A stretch of 64,000 bases of DNA from Ehrlichia ruminantium (GTDB taxonomy: Bacteria; Pseudomonadota; Alphaproteobacteria; Rickettsiales; Anaplasmataceae), in contig NZ_CP033455.1 of assembly GCF_009728835.1 (NCBI RefSeq), positions 1,126,448 through 1,190,447 of the forward strand. The letters run 5' to 3'. Each line of letters opens with the position of its first letter. Position 1 is the stretch's first letter. The notes under the pieces are model-generated. The model saw nothing but the letters and a program-made list of their open reading frames with translations, did not search any database and was not told the DNA's origin. Positions 32,628-43,523 of the stretch are shown here, piece after piece. The position numbers were made by a program, and so were the translations under genes.

Positions 32628-33323
32628 TTACTCCCTAACATATTCAAACAAACTTAATGCAACACCAACCATAGGATTGATAACACTCACAACATTACTT
32701 GTTAAACCTTGACTATTACCTATATCTTCTCCCTGTGTTGCCCTCACTGAAGAAACACCATTTATGTTTGGTTTATCATTTTGAGCATTATCTGTATGAG
32801 CATTAACAACAGGTACAATAACACTTTCTAAACTACATTGACGAATATAACTTACATTACCTGCAATAGAATTGCAGTCATTGACAACACTAGAAACCTC
32901 AGATGTTGTACTTGTATTATCATTAGGATTTTTCATCCCAACTTCATCAAAAGATTTAGTATCATGTTGAACATCAACGTTTTTCATAACAAGATTCAGA
33001 CTATCTATTTGTGCTAAAAACTCACTATTTTTTTCAACTATACTAGATATCACTGTAATATCACTACTAACATCACTACTAACATCACTACTAACATCAC
33101 TACTAACATTACTACCAACATTACTACCAACATTACTGCCAACATTACTGCCAACATCACTATCTTCGAATAATTTTACTTTGTCTCGTTTTTTATGATC
33201 AATAGTATACGTTCCTTTATAAAAGATGCCCCATACAGTTACTATCAATAGTATTAATAATACTACCAACAAAATTGCCAATCTTATTTCTACAGATATA
33301 CAATTAATATTCACTTCATACAT
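32628..33323 (-). CDS. Uncharacterised anchored protein with tetrapeptide repeats
   Basis: 231 residues from the ATG at 33323. Three codons of open frame precede it from a GTG, and GGAGTGTGTGTA upstream fits the leader seen at several other starts here. The membrane segment spans about 11-33 (RLAILLVVLLILLIVTVWGI). After a basic stretch comes a run of tetrapeptides, first SNVG then SSDV, at about 52-88. The remaining 140 residues are Ser/Asn/Val-rich without motifs. The gene lies between two arrays of the same 131-133-bp repeat in opposite orientation. Function unknown; the composition suggests a secreted or surface-exposed tail, which is inference. Confidence 0.76.
   Translation of the reverse strand: MYEVNINCISVEIRLAILLVVLLILLIVTVWGIFYKGTYTIDHKKRDKVKLFEDSDVGSNVGSNVGSNVGSNVSSDVSSDVSSDVSSDITVISSIVEKNSEFLAQIDSLNLVMKNVDVQHDTKSFDEVGMKNPNDNTSTTSEVSSVVNDCNSIAGNVSYIRQCSLESVIVPVVNAHTDNAQNDKPNINGVSSVRATQGEDIGNSQGLTSNVVSVINPMVGVALSLFEYVRE
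33060..33168 (-). repeat. Coding 12-bp tandem repeat (tetrapeptide SNVG/SSDV)
   Basis: About nine 12-base units, varying between ACATCACTACTA and ACATTACTACCA or ACATTACTGCCA. The unit is a multiple of three, so slippage changes the number of tetrapeptides without breaking the frame. Confidence 0.9.
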
Positions 33324-34875
33324 TACACACACTCCACCATTATTTAAAATAATAAATCCATAGCTACAATTAGATATCTCAGAAACATACTTAATATAAG
33401 GAAATGGAAATTATAAAACTTAAGACAAAATAGAAATTGTAAGTACCAGCATCCAAATATATATTTTCTGTTAAATTGATTACTACTTTTATGAATGAAT
33501 ATTTAGAATCTAACAAATCCTAAAAAACACGCTGGTAAGTGTACTATTATTATTTAAATAATACAATATATTATGTATATCAGTAACAATACACAATATA
33601 GTATTATAGTTCCTAATACATATCTATATACTCATAATTATTATATATCTCACAACACCTAAGTATTTCTACCTTAACAACTTTTTTTATTGAAATAACA
33701 CAATATTCAATATAACTACGATACTATTATGAAATAAGCTAAATACTGTATCTACTATAAAAATACATAAACCTTAAACAAAACTCCGTAACAGTATTGT
33801 ATTACACAAACTAATTTACCATCTGAAAACTCTACAGTGTTACACAATCCATTTTACTTTATTCTTATAATACATACTGTATTTATCATAAAAATATATA
33901 AACCTTTACCTAAATTGCCTCTAATAGTATTCTACTACACAAACTAATTTACCATCTGAAAACTCTACAGTGCTACACAATCCATTTTACTTTATTCTTA
34001 TAATACATACTGTATTTATCATAAAAATATATAAACCTTTACCTAAATTGCCCTAATAGTATTCTACTATACAAACTAACTAACCATCTGAAAACTTTAC
34101 AGTGCTTATACAATCCATTTTACTTTATTCTTATAATACATACTGTATTTATCATAAAAATATATAAACCTTTACCTAAATTGCCCAATAGTATTCTACT
34201 ACACAAACCAACTAACCATCTGAAAACTCTACAGTGCTACACAATCCATTTTACTTTATTCCTATAATACATACTGTATTTATCATAAAAATATATAAAC
34301 CTTTACCTAAATTGCCTCTAATAGTATTCTACTACACAAACTAATTTACCATCTGAAAACTCTATAGTGCTACACAATCCATTTTACTTTATTCTTATAA
34401 TACATACTGTATTTATCATAAAAATATATAAACCTTCACCTAAATTGCCTCTAATAGTATTCTACTACACAAACTAACTAACCATCTGAAAACTCTACAG
34501 CACTATACAATCCAATTTATTTCAGACTTATAATACATAACCAACATTAAATAACAAACAATCACTACTCCTATTACCTAAAGTCGATTTGTCATATTAA
34601 AATTATATACACGTTGTAATTTCTCAAACAATCTATCGTTTATTCTATATTACAAATACATACTTAATGTTATAACTGAGTGACCACATATATAACTTAA
34701 CATAACCAGCACTATAAATTATTTCATAATTTCTTGATATGAAACGATTAATGTTATAGTAAGTATATTTATATTTGCACACATCACTGTATTAAAACAA
34801 AATAGAGTATTATTATTTATACACAAATATATCACACCCTAAACACAATACATAAGTTACATAGTTTTAAACACA
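33324..34875. other. Gene-free stretch holding a large tandem-repeat array
   Basis: About 1.55 kb, nearly half of it the 132-133-bp array listed separately. No gene is supported. Confidence 0.55.
33800..34545 (-). repeat. Tandem repeat, 132-133-bp unit, about 5-6 copies
   Basis: ATCTGAAAAC (or ATCTGAAAACT) occurs at 33821, 33954, 34086, 34218, 34351 and 34484, with spacings of 132-133. Copies are nearly identical, with small one- or two-base indels at the CCTCTAATAG junction; the left-most and right-most copies are diverged. It is the reverse complement of the two-copy array at 31566-31828. Confidence 0.95.
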
Positions 34876-35367
34876 CTAAATGTTTACATTATTATATGCT
34901 CTCACTTTTACAATATGATCTAGAACAACAGCATGATTTTGTGTGTTTTCTACTCGTACCCCATCTCCATTTGATAATATATTATTTACATCCTCTACAG
35001 AAGTACAGGAATCCAATTTACGCTGCGGTTTTCCATCGTTATTAGATAAACTATCATCTTTATTTACATTACAATCCTGCACTATGTCACCTTTTTTCTC
35101 TTTATTGTCTGGCCCTGATCTAAGAAATCCTGTCGTATTTGGTATTACAGTACCACCAGATAATATTGCTTTGTAATCCCCTCTGCAGAATTGTTTGAAT
35201 TCCTCTTTAACCTCAAGATACTCCTGATGATATGGTGACCCTGGAATTACCGCATTATAATAGATAGCTACACCAGTAGTAAGCAACATATGTATTATGA
35301 ATATAACTATGTGGAATACTACCGCACCTATTATTAGACCCACCATAACCTGTGTATAATAATCCAT
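34876..35367 (-). CDS. Uncharacterised small anchored protein
   Basis: 163 residues from the ATG at 35367 (MDYYTQVMVGLIIGAVVFHI). Four upstream in-frame codons starting at GTG give an alternative, but they coincide with a TGTGTGTT leader seen before other starts here. The membrane segment is at about 8-32. The short cytoplasmic- or lumen-side part contains IPGSPYHQEYLEVKEEF and then a Ser/Asn/Asp-rich tail. Same plan and strand as the genes at 32628 and 35874. No function recognised. Confidence 0.72.
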   Translation of the reverse strand: MDYYTQVMVGLIIGAVVFHIVIFIIHMLLTTGVAIYYNAVIPGSPYHQEYLEVKEEFKQFCRGDYKAILSGGTVIPNTTGFLRSGPDNKEKKGDIVQDCNVNKDDSLSNNDGKPQRKLDSCTSVEDVNNILSNGDGVRVENTQNHAVVLDHIVKVRAYNNVNI

Positions 35368-35873
35368 AACACACATCACAATTAATACAATAATATATCA
35401 CTACTATACACCAAATATTAAGTAAATGCAATTTTACACTACTTAAACTATACTACATAATATAACAACATCATTCATTAAATGCTTATAATTTTGATAA
35501 ATAAATTTGCTATAACTAAATAAAACTGAGAAAACAAAAAATACACATAATACGCCCAACAACACAAAACTGCGCAAAACATTATTTTAAAATTCACTGA
35601 TAGTTAAACTACACAAATGAGTAATACTGCCTGATAAGCTATCTACTTAACACAATCAAAAGATAAATAACTTTTATCAATGATTTTTTTATATTTTATT
35701 ATTTTTTACACAAGTAGTAATCTTATAACATTATTTCTCAGTAAACTAACTCCCTCTTTCTTACTAGAAAGAATATAAACCAATACCATCACAATCTGGG
35801 CAACTACAACATTTGCAAGAGTTATCTGTTGTACCCTAGGTAACTCCCGTGGTTGTATCATTACCATGCTTTC
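35368..35873. other. Gene-free AT-rich gap
   Basis: About 505 bases with no recognisable gene, repeat or RNA. Confidence 0.45.
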
Positions 35874-36302
35874 TTATCGACACTGTGATTTTTGTTCACC
35901 AAATCCTTGATCACCTTCTGTAATAAATGGTGCATCTAATTGTAATTTACACTGCTGTCCTTTTACATCAACTCCCTTATCTTGTAGGTCAGCAACCTGT
36001 GTACTTGAATTTGAACGTACCATCTCGTCTTCTTCTTGAGCTACAATCTTCAATGCGGATTTTTTTAATTTTTCTTTTTGCGTGCCAATAACTTCTTTTG
36101 ATCCTTCTTCTTGTAGGTTCTTTGCTCCATTAGCCTTTATATCACCAGGTATAGCATATTTAAAAAAAGCTTGTAGGCCCTCTGTTCCTTTCGTCTTTTT
36201 ACCACTAAGCATAACATATCTAAACACAACATGTATTAGTATAGATACTACTAAAATACTCCATAATATTAAACATGTTAAAGATAAATACTGATTTTGC
36301 AT
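35874..36302 (-). CDS. Uncharacterised small anchored protein
   Basis: 142 residues from the ATG at 36302; a GTG three codons upstream is part of the AGTGTGTGTT leader. The membrane segment is at about 5-28 (LSLTCLILWSILVVSILIHV), followed by Lys-rich sequence. The rest is Lys/Gln/Glu-rich, for example SKEVIGTQKEKLKKSALKIV, and ends in a polar tail. It is the last of the minus-strand run. If the segment to its right were turned round, the similar gene at 49455 would become its near neighbour on the same strand. Confidence 0.72.
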   Translation of the reverse strand: MQNQYLSLTCLILWSILVVSILIHVVFRYVMLSGKKTKGTEGLQAFFKYAIPGDIKANGAKNLQEEGSKEVIGTQKEKLKKSALKIVAQEEDEMVRSNSSTQVADLQDKGVDVKGQQCKLQLDAPFITEGDQGFGEQKSQCR

Positions 36303-36972
36303 AACACACACTATTTAATAATATATTAAAATTATATTATAAATCAAAAACAACACATAATAATTTTATTAATTCATATATACATTAAGAATAATTACAT
36401 GATATATGAAAACACTTTTATTTTGATTAATAAATCTGACTTAACTAACAACAACCTTATGATTTTTAAAAATATACATCATAACTAACAGATGAAAATA
36501 ACGTACAAATATTAAATATTTATTTTTATAAACTAGCAAATGATTATACTTGATAACTCAATTATATTGTTTCATTAAAAACAACATTTTATCTACATGC
36601 CACCATTACCGTTCTACATAACTAATTTTTATCACTACTACAAAGTTTATTGTCAAACTCTTGTTAATTAATGATTATCTAAATCAGTTATATAAAATGA
36701 AATAATCTTTTACTGAAACATCACAAATATATTAATTCATAACAATACTAGCTTTTCACACCAACTAGCTTGATTATTTATAGTATTTTATTAACAATAA
36801 AAATTAATTATATTCGATAAATTTATATTCAAAAACACTAACATAACAAATGTAATTTTAGATAATATGTTGTATATTTATCTTACTTGACTACCTCATT
36901 AACCTTCACTTATTGACAAGAATTATATATTACCAATACAATCACGTGCATATACTTCAATTATAACAACAC
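36303..36972. other. Gene-free gap between divergent genes
   Basis: About 670 very AT-rich bases. A consensus -35 TTGACA lies at 36913-36918, upstream of mpg, without a convincing -10 at the right distance. Confidence 0.4.
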
Positions 36973-37527
36973 ATGTACAACATACTAAACAGATCATTTT
37001 ATGAACAAAAATCACTTGATGTTGCAAGCAATCTATTAGGAAAAATCCTACAATTTAATCAACATAAAGGAATTATTATAGAAACAGAAGCATATATAGG
37101 GCAAGATGATCCAGCTGCACATTCTTTTCGGGGATACACAAAACGCACTTCCGTTATGTTTGGTAAAGCTGGATTCTCATATGTTTATTTAATTTATGGA
37201 ATGTATAATTGTTTTAATGTTGTAACAGAACCTCAAGGTTTCCCAGCAGCAATCTTAATTCGAAGTATAATATTATTATCTGAAAACAAACCACATACAA
37301 TAGTAAATGGACCAGGGAAATTATGTAAAATCCTACAAATCACAAGAGAACATAACAACATAGACATCACAACAAATCATAACTTTTGTATATGCGATAC
37401 AAATCTCTATATAGATAACTACATTTGTACCCCTAGAATAGGAATAAGTAGAGCTAAAGATAAATTTTGGAGGTTTGTAATCTCCGACACAACATATCTA
37501 CAACACATCCTTAATACATATAATTAA
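36973..37527 (+). CDS. mpg: 3-methyladenine DNA glycosylase (AAG/MPG family)
   Basis: A 184-residue base-excision repair enzyme of the AAG family, which removes alkylated purines such as 3-methyladenine and hypoxanthine. [18 protein letters not shown] at about 37-54 is the family's active-site block; the Glu corresponds to the catalytic Glu of human [22 protein letters not shown] follows, then [10 protein letters not shown] and [10 protein letters not shown] near the C terminus. Length is typical of bacterial members (about 185-200). It lies immediately outside the left rnhA inverted repeat and is transcribed toward it, on the strand with A/C-rich coding sequence, unlike genes inside the repeats. 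Confidence 0.95.
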   Translation: MYNILNRSFYEQKSLDVASNLLGKILQFNQHKGIIIETEAYIGQDDPAAHSFRGYTKRTSVMFGKAGFSYVYLIYGMYNCFNVVTEPQGFPAAILIRSIILLSENKPHTIVNGPGKLCKILQITREHNNIDITTNHNFCICDTNLYIDNYICTPRIGISRAKDKFWRFVISDTTYLQHILNTYN

Positions 37528-37544
37528 CCTTGTATAAATAGCAA

Positions 37545-37566
37545 TAAAACTTTAAAACAAGTTTTA
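37545..37566 (+). terminator. Weak hairpin after mpg
   Basis: TAAAACTT and AAGTTTTA pair over eight bases around a six-base loop, 18 bases after the mpg stop. There is no GC in the upper stem and no following T run, so termination is only possible. Confidence 0.3.
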
Positions 37567-37692
37567 GAAATCCGTATTTTCTCTAAATACCACGTTTATA
37601 TAATGTTAATTTATGAGAAATAAAACCAACACAACATGGGAATCCAAACACACTTAAAGAAAATACCATTTCTTGTCACCAATATAATAACT

Positions 37693-38549
37693 AAAAATAG
37701 TTATATAGTGAGTAGCTATATTTATTTAAATAATTACTAATTGTATGCGGTAAGTATTGATGATGAATGTATGAACAATGATGTATCCATGTAATTAAGT
37801 GTTATGTTGGTTACTATAATTGGTATTTTTTTATGGAGTTATTTTAAATTTATAGTGGTATGATCACATAGCTGCTATATGCAAAAGTGTGTGTATTTAA
37901 AAGAATAAATTACATATCTTTTTATAAGGTTTATGAGATCTAATTAACTTTTATAAGGTATTTCATTAGTATGGTTGTAGTAATGATTAATATATTGATA
38001 TAGTAAGCGTTAGATGATAGTCTTAGCGTGCAAGTAGTTTTATGTGTTACATGAAGGATAAGTTGGATAAGGTAGTAATTTATACTGATGGTGCCTGTTC
38101 TGGTAATCCTGGCCCTGGAGGATGGGGTGCTGTATTATTGTTTGATAATTGTGAGAAAACAATTTGTGGTGGTGATCCTAATACTACTAACAATAAGATG
38201 GAATTGACGGCAGTTATTGAAGCATTAAAGTTATTAGAGATAACTTATATTATTGATTTGTATACTGATAGCGTGTATGTTAAATCTGGGATTACTTTAT
38301 GGATTGAAAAGTGGAAGATAAATGGTTGGAGGACTGCTGATAGGTTACCAGTCAAGAATTTAGAATTATGGTTGGAATTGGATAAAATTGTAAAATGTCA
38401 TGAAATTACTTGGTATTGGGTAAAAGCTCATTCAGGGAACTTATATAATGAAAAGGCAGATATGCTTGCACGTAGTCAGATTATTAAATAAGTTTTTTAT
38501 ATTTCATGTTGTATTATAGTGTGATTTTATGTGAAGTCTAAGGTTGTTT
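37693..38549 (+). repeat. Left copy of an 857-bp inverted repeat carrying rnhA
   Basis: This stretch reappears as its reverse complement at 50667-51523. I compared stretches at both ends, the upstream region and the whole encoded protein and found no difference. It contains all of rnhA plus 349 bases upstream and 58 downstream. Strand composition switches here: line 37501-37560 has 11 C and 2 G, line 37741-37800 has 4 C and 14 G. Confidence 0.93.
38042..38491 (+). CDS. rnhA: Ribonuclease HI, copy 1
   Basis: A 149-residue RNase HI, which cuts the RNA strand of RNA-DNA hybrids. The four metal-binding acids are present: Asp16 in IYTDGACSGNPGPGGWG, Glu54 in NNKMELTAV, Asp76 in LYTDSVYVKSG and Asp140 near the C terminus, with the flexible-loop His130 in VKAHSG. 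GGWRTADRLPVKNLELW-like sequence gives the usual substrate-binding region. The frame starts at ATG 38042; a second ATG at 38051 would also leave all motifs. The whole gene is duplicated at 50725-51174 with an identical protein. It lies 79 bases upstream of the AsmA-like gene on the same strand, which may be its original place. Confidence 0.96.
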   Translation: MCYMKDKLDKVVIYTDGACSGNPGPGGWGAVLLFDNCEKTICGGDPNTTNNKMELTAVIEALKLLEITYIIDLYTDSVYVKSGITLWIEKWKINGWRTADRLPVKNLELWLELDKIVKCHEITWYWVKAHSGNLYNEKADMLARSQIIK

Positions 38550-38570
38550 GTGCTAGCAATCTTATAAATC

Positions 38571-41567
38571 ATGCTGCTGTATGTTGGTTTAATATTAATT
38601 ATGCTAAAAAAAAAAGTATATTTGAGAATATTTTTTATATTAATACTATCAGTATTATGTGGTATGTCATATTTTTATCTTCATGATAAAAACATTATAG
38701 AAGTAAATGCAAAATTCTTAAATTTTTATGTTAAGCATAAACTTGCTAAAGTATTTCCTGATTCAGAAATTAGCATAGGTAGTACAACATTAACTTGGCA
38801 AAATAAAAATGAGAATTTTGTCTTATCATCGCAGGATGTAGTTATTAAAAATACTCAATTTGGTGTAGATATTACTATACCGCAGTTTTTGCTATATTCT
38901 AAAGTTGGAATATTGTTTTTGTGGGGAAATTATGATTTCTCTTATATTGATATTCCAAAAGTGCATGTTAAGTTTTATGATCTTGACAAGAAGATAGACT
39001 TAAGTTTTGTAGAGAATCCCATAAAAGTATTAAAGGATGCTTTGTTTGGGATAATGAATCTAAACATTCCTATACTTGTTAATAATGCTGTTTTGTCTAA
39101 GAGTGGTAAAAAGGATTTGGAAATAAAGCAGTTAAGTGTGAGGATGAATAAAGAATATGATAAAAATGTTATTGATTTTAATATAGATAATGATAGTTCA
39201 TTCCTAAATATGAAAGCCTATGAATATTATAAGGGTGTAATGTCCTTTGAAGTAACATATGGTAATTTTAGTACTGAATTGTTAGGATATCTTGGAAATT
39301 TAGGTGCTCAACTTTCACTGTATAATGATTTAAAACTTAGTGGAAGTGCTATGCTAAGGATAAGCGAGGATGAAAAAATTACGTATGGTAATATTGATAT
39401 ACAAAATCTTGTAGGTGATATCCCATGTAATTCTGTTAAGAAATGCCATGTTCATGATTTTAAGACTAAGTTAATATATCAAAATAGTGTGTTATTCTTA
39501 AAGAATTTTTCTTTGTTGTTAGATCAAAGTGCAGTTTCTGGTATGGGAGTAGTTGATAATGAATATGTTAATTTAAACTTTGATATTGATTCTATATCAC
39601 CGGAAAAGCTATGTCAGTATTGGTCTGTTGATTTGTATCCTGATCTAAATAAATGGTATTGTAGTAATGTTAAGTTGGGAAAGATTAATAATGTAAAATT
39701 CCAAATAAAAGGACAAAGAGGTAATAATCCAGTTTATGATGATGTATCAAATTATAAAATAGATGCTGAGGTTAAAAATGTAACAATAGCGTTTCATGAT
39801 AGTTTTGATCCAGTGAAAATAGTAAGTGGTAAATTGTCATTACTTAATGATAATTTTGTTATGACTTCTAATAATTTAGATTTTAAAGGTATGGTTATTG
39901 GAAATGCTAATTTAAAAATTGAAAATTTAAATGATGCAAATGCAGTAATGGAAATCAGTGGGAGTTCTGTTGGAGATGTAAGACAGCTATATAATGCTGT
40001 AGATAAGAAGGAGTTTATTCTATTAAATAGTGATAAAATGTTCGGAAATTCTAATACTGAATTTAGTTTTAAGATCTTTAATTTGTTAAATGATAAGCCA
40101 AGTGATTATACATCTGATATACATGCCCGTATTGATTCTTTTAAAACTAGTGGCATTTTAGATACTTTTAATGTTGATGATGCGGAAGTAGATATTACAT
40201 TGCATAATAGTGATGTTAGCCTAAATAGTCATGGAAGTATGAATGGGTATCCTATGTCTTTAAAAATGATTCGAAGTTTAGAGGGTCATTATAAGACTCA
40301 TTATGAATTTACTGGATATATTTCAGAAAAAAACATGAGAGAGCTAGGGTTAATAAAGTATACAAATTATTCTGGAATAGTAAAAGCTAATCTTCAATGG
40401 GATAGTGATAATTTGGGTACGGTGATTGGTGGTGATGTAGACCTTTCACAATTACATTTTAAGATTCATGATGTTACAAGGGATAGTTTACCGGCTGTTC
40501 TAAAATTTTCTGCTATGTTTAAGGATAGAGATGAGATAAAGATAAGTGATGCAAAGATACTTGGGGATAAGATAGATATAGAGTTGAATGGTAAAGTAGG
40601 TAGTACAATAGAGTTGTTTTTAGATAAAGTGAAATTATGGGATACAGATGTTAAAGCTGAATTTAAATTAGATAAAGATTTATTTAAAATGAAGGTTATT
40701 GGTGCATCATTAAATTTAAGCTCTGCTAATTTTAGTGAGATTATGAAAAGTGAATCTAAAGTTAAAGAGACTACAATAGATATTAATGTAGATAATGTTA
40801 TAATGAAAAATAAAGTAATGGCTTATAATGTAAATTTTGCATTAGATTCTTATGAGGGTAAGTATAATGCGATTAAATTGACAGGGAATTTTGCAGATGA
40901 TAGTAACTTTTATGTAGAATATAGTCCTATTGGATTGCAAATTAATACAGATAATGCAGGAGAGCTGTTACGTGCAACAGATATTCTAAAAACTATAAAT
41001 AAAGGAACATTATCTTTCTACATGTATCCGATAAAGCGAAACGACACTACTTATGGTATGTTCTCACTAACAGATTTCCATATTGTTAATGCTTCTATTT
41101 TAGCTCAGATACTGACATTATCATCTTTGAAGGGAGTTGTTAATACATTAAATGGTAAAGGTATCTATTTTAATAGGTTAAATGTTCCGTTTACTTATAA
41201 GGATGATATTATGAATATAACAGAATCATGGATGGAAGGTTCTGAACTTGGTATTAGTTTAGGTGGTGAAGTAAACTTAAATACAAAAATCTTTGATATA
41301 AAAGGACAAATAGTTCCTGCATATGTTATTAATAAGATAATATGGCAAACTCCTATTCTTGGAAAATTATTGACGGGTGGACAAAGTCGCGGGGTAATTG
41401 CAATTGACTATAAAGTAAAAGGTACAGATAAAAATCATGATTTATCAGTTAATTTTATGTCTATTCTGACTCCTAATCTATTAAAAAGAGTGTTAAAAAT
41501 ATTTGATACTAAATTAGTGAAGAAAGACAAGGATAAGCAAGAACTAGTACAGAGTAAAAGTGCATAA
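38571..41567 (+). CDS. AsmA/YhdP-like envelope protein with C-terminal AsmA-type domain
   Basis: A 998-residue protein with an N-terminal signal or anchor (VYLRIFFILILSVLCGMSYF at about 16-35) and then long beta-rich sequence of alternating hydrophobic and polar residues. The C terminus, about residues 880-985, has GSELGISLGGEVNLNT, TPILGKLLTGGQSRGVIAI and YKVKGT, which match the end of the DUF3971/AsmA-like (YhdP) proteins. These are bridge-like proteins between inner and outer membrane, implicated in phospholipid transport in other Gram-negative bacteria. A second ATG at 38601 is an equally possible start; neither has a good ribosome-binding site. The start lies 21 bases after the end of the inverted repeat, so recombination there would replace its upstream sequence. 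Confidence 0.85.
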   Translation: MLLYVGLILIMLKKKVYLRIFFILILSVLCGMSYFYLHDKNIIEVNAKFLNFYVKHKLAKVFPDSEISIGSTTLTWQNKNENFVLSSQDVVIKNTQFGVDITIPQFLLYSKVGILFLWGNYDFSYIDIPKVHVKFYDLDKKIDLSFVENPIKVLKDALFGIMNLNIPILVNNAVLSKSGKKDLEIKQLSVRMNKEYDKNVIDFNIDNDSSFLNMKAYEYYKGVMSFEVTYGNFSTELLGYLGNLGAQLSLYNDLKLSGSAMLRISEDEKITYGNIDIQNLVGDIPCNSVKKCHVHDFKTKLIYQNSVLFLKNFSLLLDQSAVSGMGVVDNEYVNLNFDIDSISPEKLCQYWSVDLYPDLNKWYCSNVKLGKINNVKFQIKGQRGNNPVYDDVSNYKIDAEVKNVTIAFHDSFDPVKIVSGKLSLLNDNFVMTSNNLDFKGMVIGNANLKIENLNDANAVMEISGSSVGDVRQLYNAVDKKEFILLNSDKMFGNSNTEFSFKIFNLLNDKPSDYTSDIHARIDSFKTSGILDTFNVDDAEVDITLHNSDVSLNSHGSMNGYPMSLKMIRSLEGHYKTHYEFTGYISEKNMRELGLIKYTNYSGIVKANLQWDSDNLGTVIGGDVDLSQLHFKIHDVTRDSLPAVLKFSAMFKDRDEIKISDAKILGDKIDIELNGKVGSTIELFLDKVKLWDTDVKAEFKLDKDLFKMKVIGASLNLSSANFSEIMKSESKVKETTIDINVDNVIMKNKVMAYNVNFALDSYEGKYNAIKLTGNFADDSNFYVEYSPIGLQINTDNAGELLRATDILKTINKGTLSFYMYPIKRNDTTYGMFSLTDFHIVNASILAQILTLSSLKGVVNTLNGKGIYFNRLNVPFTYKDDIMNITESWMEGSELGISLGGEVNLNTKIFDIKGQIVPAYVINKIIWQTPILGKLLTGGQSRGVIAIDYKVKGTDKNHDLSVNFMSILTPNLLKRVLKIFDTKLVKKDKDKQELVQSKSA

Positions 41568-42758
41568 ATAATGAGTATTCTTAATATGGTGTTGAAGTTT
41601 CTTAGAGAATAACGTGATTGTCTATAATGTATTGTATATAGTAATTTGATACATAATAATTAAGTATAGTCATGTTGGTGTATCTAAATTGTATGGTAAA
41701 ATGTTATATAATTTGTATTAAATATACTGTATTTTATTGTTGTAGATAAGTGATGTAATATTCTCAATGTTGCCATAATACAGTATTAAAGATGTTATAT
41801 AAGAAGGTTAATTATAAAGTTTGATCTGTACCGTCTTTTAATAATATATGTTTGTATAGTATTTTTAATTGGTTTGTAAGCTTTTGTTGCTATGAATCTG
41901 TGGATAACTTTCAATAGTTTGTATTTATATAGTAGTATACAATCTGCTGTAAATTTTTTATAACATAAGATTATTTTAATCTATATATATGTCTTTTCTG
42001 ACTTCTAAAAAATCTAGTGCATCTTAAATAATATGGGGTGAGATTTACGGTAATTAGTTGAGAAATGTGTTACATTATTTCTTATAGATTGGATATGTAC
42101 AATTAATTTATCTTATGTGTTATGCTATCTATTAATATAGACACACTAATGTATTACTGGTGTTTTATCATGATAAATTAATAGGTTAATACTAGGCATT
42201 GGCCAAAATACTACGAGATTACTAATCGAGCTGTATTTCGAAACAGTGAAATATTACATGGTTATAACAAACTAAGTAGTTAATATTTGCAGCATAAGGT
42301 TTATTTAATCTGTCATAGAAGTGTTTATAAAGCAAGATAATAAGTTACAATGCCTATATGTTTAGTGAGGTAAAGAATGTTTAGCATAATATTATACTAG
42401 TGTATGATAGGAAAAGAATTTATATAGGATTGTAATTGGCAATGTAAAGTAAGGTATACCTAATTTATGCTTGTTATAGACTATAATATCCTGTCTATTT
42501 TATTTAGAAACACTGTTACACTTTAGTAATAGTTTATTGTATGTGTAATCTAAGAAATCATATCTATCATAGGTAAAAAATATGATGTTTGTGTATATTA
42601 AAAATTTTGTAAAATCTTTTAAGCTGTCTATTATAATGTACCACTTAATAGTGGATTTTAATAAATTTATAATACTAGGAATTTGTATATTGCATCTTTT
42701 TATTGCTAATTATATAATTAATGCTGTCTATAATTATTAGCTAATAGAAGGAAAGTAG
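41568..42758. other. Gene-free G/T-rich gap
   Basis: About 1.2 kb inside the inverted segment. On the plus strand it is visibly G/T-rich, unlike gaps outside the repeats. No gene, RNA or repeat recognised. AGAAGGAAAG just before 42759 is the pyrH ribosome-binding site. Confidence 0.5.
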
Positions 42759-43493
42759 ATGAGTGAAAACTCTACTGGTGAGGTGAAATACTCTAGAGTT
42801 TTGCTAAAAGTATCTGGTGAAGCATTAATGGGGGATAAGGGTTTTGGATGGGATATGGACACTATTGATAACCTATCGCATGACCTCAAAGAAGTACATG
42901 ATCTTGGTATACAATTGTGTTTAGTTGTAGGTGGAGGTAACATATTTCGTGGTGCTTCTGCATCTGCTCCTTTTGGTTTTGAAAGAGCTAGTAATGATTA
43001 TATAGGCATGTTAGCTACTATGATGAATGCACTATCTTTGCAAAATTCTTTAGAGAAGATAAATGTACAATCCAGAGTCTTATCTGCAGTTTCTATTACT
43101 GCTGTATGTGAAACGTATATTAGGAGACGTGCTATCCGTCATTTAGAAAAAGGAAGAATAGTAATTTGTGCTGCTGGTGTGGGTAATCCTTTTTTTACTA
43201 CAGATACTGCTGCGGCTTTGCGTGGGATAGAAATGGGGTGTAATGCAATATTTAAAGGGACACAAGTTGATGGTGTATACTCGGCAGATCCTAAAAAGTC
43301 TGCTGATGCAGTAAGATATGATAGAATTTCTTATCGTGAGTTGTTATCTCTTGATCTTAAAATTATGGATGTTGCTGCTGTGTCATTAGCTCGCGATCAT
43401 TCAATTCCTATTATTGTGTTTAATTTAGGTAAACGTGGTGCATTTGCTGACATAATCCGTGGTGGTGGTTTATATACGACAATATATAATTAA
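42759..43493 (+). CDS. pyrH: Uridylate kinase
   Basis: A 244-residue UMP kinase of the amino-acid-kinase family, converting UMP to UDP in pyrimidine synthesis. The N-terminal LLKVSGEAL (Lys17, Gly20) and GGGNIFRGA at about 58-66 bind phosphates. [16 protein letters not shown] near 146 and [15 protein letters not shown] near 165 are the acceptor and ATP-side signatures. ADIIRGG near the end is the usual C-terminal strand. Length matches bacterial PyrH of about 240. AGAAGGAAAG precedes the ATG. frr follows after 30 bases on the same strand, the common bacterial pyrH-frr arrangement, so the two are probably co-transcribed. Confidence 0.97.
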   Translation: MSENSTGEVKYSRVLLKVSGEALMGDKGFGWDMDTIDNLSHDLKEVHDLGIQLCLVVGGGNIFRGASASAPFGFERASNDYIGMLATMMNALSLQNSLEKINVQSRVLSAVSITAVCETYIRRRAIRHLEKGRIVICAAGVGNPFFTTDTAAALRGIEMGCNAIFKGTQVDGVYSADPKKSADAVRYDRISYRELLSLDLKIMDVAAVSLARDHSIPIIVFNLGKRGAFADIIRGGGLYTTIYN

Positions 43494-43523
43494 AAGTTAG
43501 ATATAAATAGTTGGTGAAGTAAA

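Noticed and set aside
31566..34545. Regular repeats as a CRISPR array
   Set aside because: The whole 131-133-bp unit is repeated without unique spacers, and there are no cas genes in the window.
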